Part shown: in pieces, positions 19,472-30,000 of the stretch
Layout: every line of letters starts with the position of its first letter
How positions within the stretch are numbered: position 1 is the first letter of the stretch
Origin: Butyrivibrio sp. Su6
GTDB taxonomy: Bacteria > Bacillota > Clostridia > Lachnospirales > Lachnospiraceae
DNA: 64,000 nt
NCBI RefSeq assembly: GCF_900108105.1
Contig: NZ_FNUR01000001.1
Coordinates: 1 to 64,000, forward strand
Reading direction: 5' to 3'
Notes under the pieces: generated by a model
The model's database searches: none
What the model saw: only the letters and a program-made list of their open reading frames with translations
Told to the model about the DNA's origin: nothing
Translations under genes and position numbers: made by a program

Positions 19472-22105
19472 ATGCTTGGTGGTGACGATCAAAACAGTTT
19501 AAATAAGTTCAAAGAAAATAATCAGAACATAGTTGCTCATGAAAATCAGAATGTAGAACAAAAAGCCCAGAACGTTGAAATGCTTAATAAGGGCCTGTAT
19601 TCTTATGCCGAAGGCAAAACAATGGACAAAATGAAAAAAAAGTTTGGCCTTGATTCGGAGTCGGGATCAGAGCATAAGGAAAACGAGCTAAAGCATGTAG
19701 TAAAGGTTTCAAAGGAAATTGCAGATGAGGATAATAGCAATGTGCAGGTAGCAGCAAATGCAATGCTTGCTAAAGAGGTGCTCACTGCGCCAAAAGAGAT
19801 AGAAAAAATAATACAAAAATTTGAGGACGATGGGTTTATTGACCTCATCTCTGATTGTAATGTCCTTATAGCAGACAAAAGCAAGATAGACACAAATGTG
19901 CTTGCAGAGTTTAAAGAAGCAGCAGATGAGCTGGGGGCTGTTGCCCATAAATATATGAAAAATACTGCTGCAGCAACACCTGATGACTATGATGCCTTTG
20001 TAAAGGGGCTTATGCGCCTTTATGAGGCTGCTTCAGGATATATAAGTGTGACTGGTAAAAAAAGTAATACAAAAGATCTGGCACAGTCTATCTATGACAG
20101 GATAAGTGCTATGCTTTTGGCAGATAATGAGGTTGTAAATAATGTCATTGAAAATAATGATTCTCCAGAAGCTATAAAAAAAGCGAAAGTTGCTCAAAAA
20201 GCACTAATCAACTTAAATGAAAACTATTTAAGGTTTTCTAAAGAGCTTGCAGAGGATCCGTATGATTCTCCTGAGGAAAAGCTTAATAGAAAGCTGAGTC
20301 TTTTTAATTCCCATAAAGCTTATTTTGATGATTATATAGCTGTGCATGAAGGCAATATGCCGGCAGAGATAAAAAATCTTTTGGCAGAAAGAAAAAGACT
20401 TTTTAGTGAGCTTAAATTTATGGCCACATGCACTAAAAACAGCCTGGCTTTAAAGAAAGAAGAAAAGGAATCTCTTTTTGATAATAAAGATGAATTAAAG
20501 GAAAGAAATAAAAAGCTTGATGAGGGCCTTACCAAGGAACAGGAGAGAGGAGTTGCTGAAATTGACAGATGGCTCCTTAGGAATTATCAGAACGGAGGCC
20601 TGGTAGGTGGATTTAGAAGTAAGGTAAAAAAGAACAGGTCAGAGTTTATATTCAGCCTGTTATCCATGTCAAAGAGGGAGAGACTCTTTGTCTACTTCAT
20701 GGTGGAGTCAAGAAAGCGTGTTAAGCCTGATGAAAAGGGCAATGACATGATATATTCTCAAAAGCATTATATTCCTGATCTTGATAAGTTTAAGGGCAGA
20801 ATGATAGCGTCCAAGTGGCTTATGTCTAAGCGCTTTACGGGAGACTATATTTACTGGGATAAGCTCGACAAGGCTGTCTCCTTATTGGGAAGTGAAAGTA
20901 ACAGGAACGTACTTGACGAGCAGTATCTTGAAAAAAAAGTAGTACAGGCTGATGTTGATGAGGATTATGAGCCTGTTAAGAAGGAAAGCTTTTTCAAAAG
21001 TGGTCGTTTAAAAAATGCAAGGCGTGAGTTTAAAGAGGCCAAACAAAAAGCTGCCTATCTCAATAATATGATCGATATCTTTGAGAAAGCAGGTCTTCTT
21101 GACGGAAAAGGAAAAGTTGATTTATCCTTCCTTGAAAAATTTGGGGTAAAGCTTGGAAGAAATATAGCAAATTCAGCAGTTTATACGCCTTTTTCTGTGC
21201 TTGGAGCCATAGAAAAGATAGTGATGCAGATTAAATTCGGCAAATATTCTGATAACCCTGATTTACTTACTGCCCTTATTGATATTTTGATCTCTGGTGG
21301 CAGAACAGTAAGCTCAGTTCTTATGTCTGTGAAAAGTATTGGAAAACAGATTGCCAAGGACGGCTTTAAGAAGTTCAAATTCCTGGATAAGTTCAGCAAG
21401 GTTCTGGGCATAGTCGATGTGGGCAACAAGATTCTCCAGGGTGGAATCTGGGGGCATAGAAAAGGTAAAGTTACAAGTGCTGTAAATGCGATTAAGAATA
21501 AGTATGCTGATCAGGATGATGAGAACCTTACCAAGGAGAAAAAGAAAGAGAAAAACTACGACCAGAAGATTGCAGCTCTTAGTAAGAAGGTAGTGAACTT
21601 TAAAGGAAAGAACCTGGCCTTTGGGTCCGTAACCTCAGGCCTTGCTCTTGCATCAGCCTTTCTTCCGGGATATGGAATTGTATTTGGAGCGGCAACCGCT
21701 ATCTATGCGACTATTACCAGCGTTTTAGATGCTACAAGAGAAAACAGCATAGCTAAGTGGATCTTTGATAAGTACTATGACATAGAGAATAGGTATAAGG
21801 AAATTGTCGGGAAATTTAAGTTCGAGCGTCCGGATAAATACAAACTCATGAGAAGGCTCAGAGAGAGAGTTGCATCTGAAAATAAGTTCACTTCAGTTAA
21901 TTCTGCAGTTTCATCTATCGGAAAAGATTATGCCAGATTCATTATAGATAAGGTTTTTGACGGAACAGATATAAATAGTGAAGAGAAAAAGCCCTATATA
22001 AATATCATTAAGGCTTGCGGACTTAAAATACATGAAGCCAAAAAAGAGGATGAAAAAAACAAACCTACTGTTGAATCTTTGGCTTATAAGCTCATAGGAA
22101 AGTAA
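19472..22105 (+). CDS. Large helical protein with hydrophobic segment near C-terminus; candidate cargo
   Basis: This 877-residue protein belongs to no family I recognise. It has an Asn/Gln-rich N-terminus (about 1-45), a long helical charged body, and two less polar regions. Residues ~560-660 contain small-residue-rich helices. Residues ~711-760 hold SGLALASAFLPGYGIVFGAA, a Gly/Ala-rich hydrophobic hairpin-like stretch bounded by charged residues. That arrangement occurs in pore-forming toxins and in membrane-inserting effectors, but it is not diagnostic. There is no N-terminal signal peptide. The start ATG lies 8 bases after AGGAGG. The stop is 14 bases before the ATG of the small YbjN-like gene, which could encode its chaperone. 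Confidence 0.4.
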   Translation: MLGGDDQNSLNKFKENNQNIVAHENQNVEQKAQNVEMLNKGLYSYAEGKTMDKMKKKFGLDSESGSEHKENELKHVVKVSKEIADEDNSNVQVAANAMLAKEVLTAPKEIEKIIQKFEDDGFIDLISDCNVLIADKSKIDTNVLAEFKEAADELGAVAHKYMKNTAAATPDDYDAFVKGLMRLYEAASGYISVTGKKSNTKDLAQSIYDRISAMLLADNEVVNNVIENNDSPEAIKKAKVAQKALINLNENYLRFSKELAEDPYDSPEEKLNRKLSLFNSHKAYFDDYIAVHEGNMPAEIKNLLAERKRLFSELKFMATCTKNSLALKKEEKESLFDNKDELKERNKKLDEGLTKEQERGVAEIDRWLLRNYQNGGLVGGFRSKVKKNRSEFIFSLLSMSKRERLFVYFMVESRKRVKPDEKGNDMIYSQKHYIPDLDKFKGRMIASKWLMSKRFTGDYIYWDKLDKAVSLLGSESNRNVLDEQYLEKKVVQADVDEDYEPVKKESFFKSGRLKNARREFKEAKQKAAYLNNMIDIFEKAGLLDGKGKVDLSFLEKFGVKLGRNIANSAVYTPFSVLGAIEKIVMQIKFGKYSDNPDLLTALIDILISGGRTVSSVLMSVKSIGKQIAKDGFKKFKFLDKFSKVLGIVDVGNKILQGGIWGHRKGKVTSAVNAIKNKYADQDDENLTKEKKKEKNYDQKIAALSKKVVNFKGKNLAFGSVTSGLALASAFLPGYGIVFGAATAIYATITSVLDATRENSIAKWIFDKYYDIENRYKEIVGKFKFERPDKYKLMRRLRERVASENKFTSVNSAVSSIGKDYARFIIDKVFDGTDINSEEKKPYINIIKACGLKIHEAKKEDEKNKPTVESLAYKLIGK

Positions 22106-22119
22106 AAGTGGAGGGTGTA

Positions 22120-22668
22120 ATGGATATTGAGAAGATTAAAAAGCAGAGAGAAAAGCTATTACAAAAAGCAAACGAAGAGCTTAAGGATGAGCTTATACCG
22201 TCAGTAATTAAGGATAAAGAAGAATCCGGAATTGAGGACGGAGTACTGGCTATTCTTTTTGATGAGCTTGGATCAAATAGTGATGAGGCATTTGGAGAAT
22301 TCTTTTTTTCTCCTGTAATCACAGATGAGGATGAGGTTCAGTATTTTAACTGTGTCATTGTGCTGACTCAGGATATTGATAAGGATAAGCTTCCTTTATT
22401 GTATGAGGCATTTGCTTATATTAACTTTTATATTCCTTATGGAGCGTTTGCCATTGACGCAGATCATGAGAGCATAGTTTACAGATACACTCAGGCCCTT
22501 CCAATCAGGATGAAGGATGAAGACCTGTATGCGCAGATACAGATAGCAATGGGAAATGCCATTTCAATGGCAGATACTAATGCGAATATTGTTCTTAGCC
22601 TTGAGGATGGGACTATGGATCTTGAAGATGTGAGGGATGTCTTTATTACAAGTGGCGACGAGGAATGA
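22120..22668 (+). CDS. YbjN/type III chaperone-fold-like protein
   Basis: This protein is about 182 residues from the ATG at 22120, which has TGGAGGG (22109-22115) at good spacing. A GTG at 22108 is in frame but would overlap that site. The middle region resembles the YbjN family: strands followed by YEAFAYINFYIPYGAFAID and then SIVYRYTQALPI, a pattern seen in YbjN and in the related type III secretion chaperone fold. Such small acidic proteins often bind secreted partners. Its position between the 877-residue and 951-residue proteins suggests a loading chaperone for a CIS cargo. Family placement rests on pattern recognition alone. Confidence 0.5.
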   Translation: MDIEKIKKQREKLLQKANEELKDELIPSVIKDKEESGIEDGVLAILFDELGSNSDEAFGEFFFSPVITDEDEVQYFNCVIVLTQDIDKDKLPLLYEAFAYINFYIPYGAFAIDADHESIVYRYTQALPIRMKDEDLYAQIQIAMGNAISMADTNANIVLSLEDGTMDLEDVRDVFITSGDEE

Positions 22669-22694
22669 TTTTCTTTTTCTTATGAGGATAAAAA

Positions 22695-25550
22695 ATGCCT
22701 GGATTTGGTGAAGATCAGAAAGATGAACAGGTAATTGATAATAATATAGAGAATGTTGAAGAAAATGAGCAGCAAGCCTCCCTGGAAAATGAGGAGGCTG
22801 ATTTTGCTGGTCAGGAAAATGAAAATGAGAAATCTTCTGAGAATGAAAGCCCTGCTGATGAAGCCAAAGAAAATAAAGTTGAAGTAGAAGCCCAGGTTGA
22901 AGAGGACGTTGAGATAGATTCCGGTTTTAACCTTGATGCAGGTCAGTTCATGGAGGCTGAGCTAAAGGGAGAAAGTGAGCCTTTGGAGGTGGAGGACATT
23001 AACACTGAAGGCAAAGATTTTGACTCCCTAAACGCTATAGTTATAGGTATTCTTGAAGATATCAATGAAGAATCAGATATCATCGATGATGTCAATAGTT
23101 CCTCTGAGTATAAGAGAAAAAAAGGGATTCTTGAAAGCAAGATACAGGAGCATGAAGAAAACAGAAAAAAACTTGAAGAGTGGGCTAAAGGGAAAGATGA
23201 AAAGGAAGTTTCAAGTGAAGTCTTTTCTTTTTATAAAAGTGCGATAAGCACTGATGATATCACAAAGGCATTTGACACTCAGGCTGAGATAGAGGCCAAA
23301 AAGAGGCTTGCAACGAAAGATGCCCTTCTTGATTTTGAGGATGGGAGACTTAAAGAGGCACGGAGCGGTGATATCGAAGTAATAAAAAAGCTCTTTGACT
23401 ATGCCTATGATCATGGAATCAAGAACTTTGAAGAGGTAAGGCCTGATTTTACAACCCACGCCTATACAATTGCAAAGCCGCTGGTGGAAGGTAGAGAAGT
23501 AGAGGATGTATCTGATGAAGACATTATAAAGCGAGAGAGAGAGAGGATAGACAGGGAGACCTTCGAGGGAAACGAGAGAATAAAGCTATATGAGAAAAAG
23601 CTTGAAGAGCTTGGAATAGGAGATGACAAGCTTGATAAGCCCAATAAGGATTTTGCCAGGTTTTATAAGGAAAATGGCGGTAGTCTGTTTTTTAAAGAAG
23701 CCATAATAAACGGCCTTGTTGATGTTACAAAGATAATAGACATAGAACTTTCGGAGCTGAAAAGGGACGACGCCACAAAGAAAGCCTATGATATCTACCA
23801 GATGCTCTTAGAAAAAAAAGAAGAGTATGAGACTTATGAGGAACCGTACAAAAAGGTGAGCCTTGAAACCGCCAGAAAGCAGTTTTTTGGAACGGGCGGA
23901 TTTAAGCTTTCGGATGTGGTCGCAGAGGCCTACAGAATGGCTACTTCAGAGGAAATTATCGATTATGAGGAAAGAAAGGTCAATCGGATTGAGAATGACC
24001 TGTTTTTAGGCAAAAGAGTAGATGAACTTCTTGCAAGTATTGATTATACGGGAATCAGCCAGAAGGTCTTTTCACCTGATAATAATAAAAGAAAAGAAAT
24101 AATAAAAAACAATGTTGAAATTGATACCCTCATAAAATATGAGGATGAGCAGATAGCGTATTTTGAACGTGTCAGAGATGTAAAAGAGGAACAAAGGCAC
24201 CGCAGCAGACGCGGATATTTATCAGGCCTTTATAGTGATATTAAAAAGCTTGAAGAGGGTGAGATAAAAGATGCCCAGATAAATGCCTTAAGAGCAGATT
24301 ACTTTAAGGGAGTTTTTGACTATAAGGGCGAGAATATGGGGGATCTGAAAATAGCCCCTATAAAGGACTTTTTGGATGCTGCTGTGGAGGGAAGATATAT
24401 AGCTGATGATCAGCAGATATTGGAGGCTCTTAAGAAGGAAATAATAGATAGTCATTATTCCAAAGAGTTTATTTTTTCAGACAATCACGTTCTTCTTTTG
24501 AAAAAGTTAAAAGACCTTAAGGCAAACGGAGCTTCAGAAGATGAAATCATGGACTTTTACAGAAAAGAAAGGGGTATGAATATCTCGCATTTTTCTAAAG
24601 ATATAATGTGGGACAGATTAGATCTGAAAGCATTTATTTCTTTTGATGAAATGATCAATTTTACCAGGAGTAAGTTAAGAGACCTTTCAAAGCTGTCCTG
24701 GGCTACCCGCAAGAAAAAGGGAATTGGGGATAAGGAGATAGCAAATCATTTTGACAGGATAGAGGCTCTGGCAAAGTTCCGTGACAGTAATGAATATTCA
24801 GATCTTCCCGAAGATGAGCGCCGAAATAGGCTTAAGGAGTTATATATTGATGAGCTTAAAGCTGGTGGAGCTTTGAACAAATTTGTTAGTGATACCGACA
24901 ATACGCAAGCTACTCCTAAAATGATAATGGATTATGAAAGAAGGCTTGTCCATGAGGAAAATGAGAAAAAGCTAAAAGAGCTTGACCTGTTAGTAAGCGG
25001 AAGAAAAAGGGAGTATAAGGCCGCTGCTGAGGGGGAAGACAACGTTTTTGTATTATGGGCAAAAGCTGTTTTCAGGAAGACTCATGGCGAGAAAGAGCTG
25101 CTAAAGATCGAGCCAAAGGAAATAATCGATAACTTAACACCACTTGATATTCTGGAATATCAGTATGAATATTTCAAGGATGCAGGCCCTGAATACAGTA
25201 AGAGAGTAGCATTTCTTAAAGGCAGTAACATAACGCAGGAAAATGCCTATGAAGAATATGATAAAAAATTTGGAACCGGGGATTTCTTTAAGGTAAAGGC
25301 AGAGCAGCTCCAAAAGCTGAAGGTGTCTCTTTCAAAGGCATATATGAAGAAAGGAACCTTTGGGCTTGATAAGCTCGTTAAGTTTGAACAGGACAGAGAA
25401 AATCTCTACAAAAAAGAACTGGAAGCACTCCCTGATAAAGAAATCGCAAGGAGTAAGGAAAGGTTACAGAAGCTAAACAATAATTATGAAAAGATAAGAG
25501 CTGCCATAAGAAAGCTTGGTGAATTGGGTTCCAGTGAAGAACAAAAATAA
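22695..25550 (+). CDS. Large acidic helical protein, internal repeats, function unknown
   Basis: This 951-residue protein has no recognised family. Residues 1-110 are strongly acidic (Glu/Asn/Asp-rich) and probably disordered. The remainder is helical and appears built from degenerate units in which a phrase such as IIDYEERKVNRIENDL, LIKYEDEQIAYFERV or IMDYERRLVHEENEKK recurs roughly every 80-150 residues, followed by a Leu-rich helix. There is no signal peptide, membrane helix or catalytic signature. The gene lies 26 bases after the YbjN-like gene and 21 bases before the HATPase gene. It could be another cargo or a scaffold. Confidence 0.4.
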   Translation: MPGFGEDQKDEQVIDNNIENVEENEQQASLENEEADFAGQENENEKSSENESPADEAKENKVEVEAQVEEDVEIDSGFNLDAGQFMEAELKGESEPLEVEDINTEGKDFDSLNAIVIGILEDINEESDIIDDVNSSSEYKRKKGILESKIQEHEENRKKLEEWAKGKDEKEVSSEVFSFYKSAISTDDITKAFDTQAEIEAKKRLATKDALLDFEDGRLKEARSGDIEVIKKLFDYAYDHGIKNFEEVRPDFTTHAYTIAKPLVEGREVEDVSDEDIIKRERERIDRETFEGNERIKLYEKKLEELGIGDDKLDKPNKDFARFYKENGGSLFFKEAIINGLVDVTKIIDIELSELKRDDATKKAYDIYQMLLEKKEEYETYEEPYKKVSLETARKQFFGTGGFKLSDVVAEAYRMATSEEIIDYEERKVNRIENDLFLGKRVDELLASIDYTGISQKVFSPDNNKRKEIIKNNVEIDTLIKYEDEQIAYFERVRDVKEEQRHRSRRGYLSGLYSDIKKLEEGEIKDAQINALRADYFKGVFDYKGENMGDLKIAPIKDFLDAAVEGRYIADDQQILEALKKEIIDSHYSKEFIFSDNHVLLLKKLKDLKANGASEDEIMDFYRKERGMNISHFSKDIMWDRLDLKAFISFDEMINFTRSKLRDLSKLSWATRKKKGIGDKEIANHFDRIEALAKFRDSNEYSDLPEDERRNRLKELYIDELKAGGALNKFVSDTDNTQATPKMIMDYERRLVHEENEKKLKELDLLVSGRKREYKAAAEGEDNVFVLWAKAVFRKTHGEKELLKIEPKEIIDNLTPLDILEYQYEYFKDAGPEYSKRVAFLKGSNITQENAYEEYDKKFGTGDFFKVKAEQLQKLKVSLSKAYMKKGTFGLDKLVKFEQDRENLYKKELEALPDKEIARSKERLQKLNNNYEKIRAAIRKLGELGSSEEQK

Positions 25551-25571
25551 ATCATAAGGAGAAACTATCAG

Positions 25572-26483
25572 ATGTTTACATGGGGTAACTTAAGCAGGGA
25601 TCAGAAAATTCTACTAATTTCATCTTGTGTTTTATATGTACTTGTAATATTTGGCTTTTTTAATTTTGATCTTTACCTGATCATAGTTCTTTTTGTTCTG
25701 CACAGCATTTCGCTTATTCTTTTTACATATGTGTCACTAAGCGCCAAAACGGATGAGGATGACCTTGATGATCTCAGACAGGAAATCGGAATAATGCGTG
25801 CTGAGAATGCACAGACTGTAAGGGACTGCGATGAGAAAGTTGCATCCATCAAAAAAGAGATGGATGATCTTGAGCTCTGTCTTGTGGATGAGAGAAACAA
25901 GAATAAGGAACTGTCTGATGCTCTTGAAAAGGAAAGAAATAATAAAGAACCTGAGAGAGTAAATAGTTTTAATGATGATGCTTTTTCATCACTCCTTCCT
26001 CCGGCAGCAGATGGAGAGGAAAACAGGGTGGTGGATATTATCGCCATTGCAAAAGAAACTGCTGAGGAGTTTAGAGAATCTGCCCGTCAGGCAGGACTTA
26101 CAATAAATGTCGTGGCAACAGAAGAGGCACTTGAGGTAAGAGCAAGTGCCAGACGCATTAAGATCATGTTCAAGAACATCATAGATAATTCTATAAAGTA
26201 CATGCAAAAAGAGGGCACTTTAGTTATTACGATCTCAACTATAAATGACGATATATTTATAGTACTAAAAGACAGCGGAAATGGTCTTTCAGAAAATGAA
26301 ACGAAGCATATATTTGAACTCAATTTCCAGGGAAGTAACAGGATAAGCGGAAATGGGCTTGGTCTAACTCAGGCAAAAGCGATTGTAGATTATTATGGTG
26401 GCAATATTTATGCAAGAAGCAGCCAGGGAAAGGGTATGGGCGTCTATATCCAGCTTCCTGCTGAAACTGCAAAAGAAGAATGA
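25572..26483 (+). CDS. Membrane HATPase (histidine-kinase-like) protein lacking an evident phospho-acceptor His
   Basis: This 303-residue protein has two N-terminal membrane helices (about 13-55), a coiled-coil linker and a GHKL ATPase domain (about 155-300). N-box residues lie near N202-N206 (FKNIIDNSIKYM), the G1 box is DSGNGLS near D234 and the G2 box is GNGLGLTQAKA near 258. The ATP site therefore looks complete. The linker contains no histidine where the DHp phospho-acceptor should be, and no response regulator lies nearby. It may phosphorylate or bind something else, partner with another kinase in trans, or act as an ATP-dependent sensor. The start follows AAGGAG and the next gene starts nine bases after the stop. 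Confidence 0.7.
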   Translation: MFTWGNLSRDQKILLISSCVLYVLVIFGFFNFDLYLIIVLFVLHSISLILFTYVSLSAKTDEDDLDDLRQEIGIMRAENAQTVRDCDEKVASIKKEMDDLELCLVDERNKNKELSDALEKERNNKEPERVNSFNDDAFSSLLPPAADGEENRVVDIIAIAKETAEEFRESARQAGLTINVVATEEALEVRASARRIKIMFKNIIDNSIKYMQKEGTLVITISTINDDIFIVLKDSGNGLSENETKHIFELNFQGSNRISGNGLGLTQAKAIVDYYGGNIYARSSQGKGMGVYIQLPAETAKEE

Positions 26484-26491
26484 GGTAGGCT

Positions 26492-27076
26492 ATGAAAAAA
26501 AATCAAAACTATTTAATATTCATGATTGTTTTTTATGTACTTGTTGCTTTTTTTGCATTTGCATTTCTTAGCAGGGACTTGTCTGTATTTAACAGAAAGT
26601 ACTCAGATGAAGTCATAGAGGCCCAAAATACTGAGACAGTGGTCGGAAGAGTTGAAAAGGCCGAGGAAAGTACAACAGAGGCTACAGCTGAAGTAGAGAC
26701 CAAGACAGAGATTGAGGAAGTTGTAGCTGCAATTGAAGCTACCAGTGAGGCGCCTGCAGAGACTGAGGCAGAGCCTGCAGAAGAACCTGCAACAGAGCCT
26801 GCAACAGAAGCAGAAATTGTTTACTACTCCTATGTAACAAATAATACAGAATCAAATCTAAGAGTCAGGGAAGAGCCTTCTTTAAATGCGAAGGTTCTAA
26901 AGAGGCTGTACCCGGGCTCTAAGGGATATGTTCTTGAAAAAGACGATGAGTGGTGCAAGGTTGTTGCATCAGGAGATACTATAGGTTATTGCTCGACAGA
27001 ATTTTTAGACTTGGAGGAAATTGCAAAGGAAGACTTTCCGGCAGAGTATGTTGAACTTGTCACAAGCACCAGATGA
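26492..27076 (+). CDS. Membrane-anchored SH3 (bacterial SH3b) protein
   Basis: This 194-residue protein has one N-terminal membrane helix (about 7-27), then a Thr/Glu/Ala-rich extracytoplasmic stalk (about 45-110) with repeats such as TEPATEPATEAE. The C-terminal SH3b domain (about 113-175) shows the family phrases NLRVREEPSLNAKVLKRL and GYVLEKDDEWCKV. Bacterial SH3 domains usually bind cell-wall peptides, so the protein probably sits in the envelope facing peptidoglycan. It is co-directional with the HATPase gene and the surface protein gene and is probably co-transcribed with them. Confidence 0.75.
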   Translation: MKKNQNYLIFMIVFYVLVAFFAFAFLSRDLSVFNRKYSDEVIEAQNTETVVGRVEKAEESTTEATAEVETKTEIEEVVAAIEATSEAPAETEAEPAEEPATEPATEAEIVYYSYVTNNTESNLRVREEPSLNAKVLKRLYPGSKGYVLEKDDEWCKVVASGDTIGYCSTEFLDLEEIAKEDFPAEYVELVTSTR

Positions 27077-27091
27077 TCAGGAGGAGCTTTG

Positions 27092-30000
27092 ATGAACAGA
27101 ATTAATATGCTGAACAAGAAAGCTAAAAAAGCCTTAGCCATATGTATGGCCACAGCGCTTGCCTGCACGACTACAAGTATAGGGACATTTATAGTAGAGG
27201 CGGATGATCCATATGAGGATATGTATATTACTGATTTTGACACACTTTCGGAGTCAGTTGCATATCAGAAACTAATGGTTGGTTCATCTGAATCAGACAT
27301 AGTTTTCCCGACATCACTTAGTGTTACTTTTTTATCTTTTGGTAAAAAGGATTCATCAAGTGGTGCTTCGAGTGCGGCTTCAAGTGCATCAAGTGAAGCT
27401 TCAAGTGCAGCATCGAGTGCATCTACAGAAAGCTCAAGTGCGGCAAGCTCTGCATCAAGTCAGGAAAGTACAGAAGGAACGAGCGAAAGCTCTTTAAACG
27501 GAGCATCAGCTGCAAGCGCTGCAGAAAATAGCGGCGAAGTAACAAATCCAGAGGCAGCAGGTGAAGCAACTGTAAATGAAGATGCTGCAACTACAGGAAG
27601 TGATGTAGAAAATACAGAGCCTGCAGGTAATGCAGAAACTCCTGCTAATACAGAATCAGGTGATAATACAGAAACTCCCGCAAATACAGAGCCGGAGACG
27701 ACCTCTGAAACTGAACAGGAAGTGCCTGCAGAGACGCAGCCTTCTTCTGAACCTGCACCTTCTACAGAGGAAGAACCTTCGCAGCCTGAAAATGCAGAAC
27801 CTGAAAATTCAGAGCCTGAAAGTACTGACGGCACAATAGTTGGAAGTGCCATTAATTCTTTTAATAAAGTAAGGGCCCTGTCCGTAGTTTATGCTATGGA
27901 AGATGACTTAGAAGAACTATCAGAGGGAACAAGGGCTATCCTTGAAGATATAACCTGGACTTTGGATGAGAGCGCAAGTTCTCACAATCAGTTCCTTTCA
28001 TTTAAGGAGAATGTAGGCGATTACTACACCTATGTGCCTGTTCTTGATGAATACGAGATTTCAGAAAATGCCGTTCTTCCTAGAATAAGAGTAACTATTA
28101 TTCCTGATGAAACTGAAGAAGAAAAGCTTTATCCATTTAATGAGAGTGTGACAATTGACGGAATCACAATCTCGGTATCAGCTCCTGAAGGAGTATTTCC
28201 TGAAGGTGCCTTTCTTGAAGTATCAGCCCTGGGCGGCAGAGATGACCTTGAGTATATAGAAGGCGAGCTTTCGGGGCGTATATCTGAAGATAAAGAAATT
28301 GAAGATATTATCTCTTTTGACATAACGATATTTAATAAAGACGGAGAGAAAATAGAACCGGATACAAATTATGGAGAAGTAAGCGTTACATTCTCTCAGC
28401 TGGGTATGGCGCAGGATGTTTCAGAGGATGATAATGCTGAGCTTAGGGTATACCATTTTAGCGATGACAGCGGCAGCGTAGATGAAGTTGGAGCTGATGT
28501 AAATGGCGATACAGTAGAATTTACAACAAACAGTTTTTCTACTTATACCATAATCAAGATCACGGATTCAAAAACAAATGCGGAAATAGATATCTCTGTT
28601 ACAGGAAATGACTCCATTTATGACGGTCTTGAGCACACTCTTGTGACAATAGGAGACTATGACGCTAGTAAGATCACTATTTCAGACTTTGCTATAAAAT
28701 ATACTGACACTTTAGGTAAGACAACATCTACAACTTCCCAGAGTATTCCAAAGGGCATAGCAGCCGGGCAATATGATATTACTATCAATTGCAAGGACAG
28801 CGCAGGTAAAACCTCTGCCAATGTAGTTACAGCCAATATTGTGGCAAAGAGTATCTCTACGACTACAATGGAGCTTACACCCTCTGATGGAAGCAACCAG
28901 TTCTTTAAGTATAACGGTGGGAATGAGGTAAAGCCTAAAGTTACAATTACTGACTACATTGACGGCACAGAATATGTTCTAAAAGAGGGAACAGATTATA
29001 CTGTAGCTTTTTCTAATAACAAAGAGAAAAAGCTCTCCACGGATACTGATGCACCTACTGTAGCAGTTACAGGTAAGGGCAACTATACAGGTTCTCTGTC
29101 CCAGACATTCTCAATCGGTGATGAGATAGCTGCAAGTGAGATTCTTGTGACAGCCTGTGACGCTGAGTATACAGGAGCATCAATACCTCTTGTTACATTA
29201 AATGGAACTTACCCTTCGGGAAATATCACAGCTGTAAAGTACTCAGTTGAAAAAGAGGCAGAGACCGATACAATTCCTGAGGCTATAGCTGCGGATATAT
29301 ATGAAGTCAAGGTGAGATTCTGCGGTAAGGAAGGGTACTGTGACTATGTAAAGACACTTAACTGCAGAATCAGGCCCAAGGATATATCAGGCATGACGGT
29401 AGTGCTTGTAGAGTCTTCTACTTCTACGACACCTTTGGAAGAGTACGCCTATACAGGATCCCCGGTTGAGCCTATTGCCAAGGTGACTGATGGGACAACT
29501 GAGCTTTCATCAGGGATTGACTATATCATTTCCTATGAAAACAACACTGCAGTTGCTAAAAAGACTGCTGCCAAGGCGCCTACTGTAGTAGTGACAGGTA
29601 AGGGCAACTATACAGGAGTCATCAAAACAAAATTCTCAATTGTTGGAAGCAGCGGCGATATCACTGTTATGTATAACAGCAGCACTACCAAGAAAGACTG
29701 GTACACCGGTGACGTAGTAGTAACAGTTCCAGGGTATAACTTATCTACCGCATTTGATGGTGCCTTCCAGCCTAAATACACCATAACAGGTGAAGGTATG
29801 GTAATAGGTGCGGGACTATATTTAAAGAATACTTCAACAGGTGAGGTTCTTTCATCGCCTATAACAGCCACCGTCAACATAGACAGGACTGCTCCTACAG
29901 GTACTGTAAGAGTAGGTGATCATTCATCATCCAAGATAAATACCTCCAAGGAGATTGCTTTTTACACAAGGGAAAGAAGGGGTATACACATAACATATGA

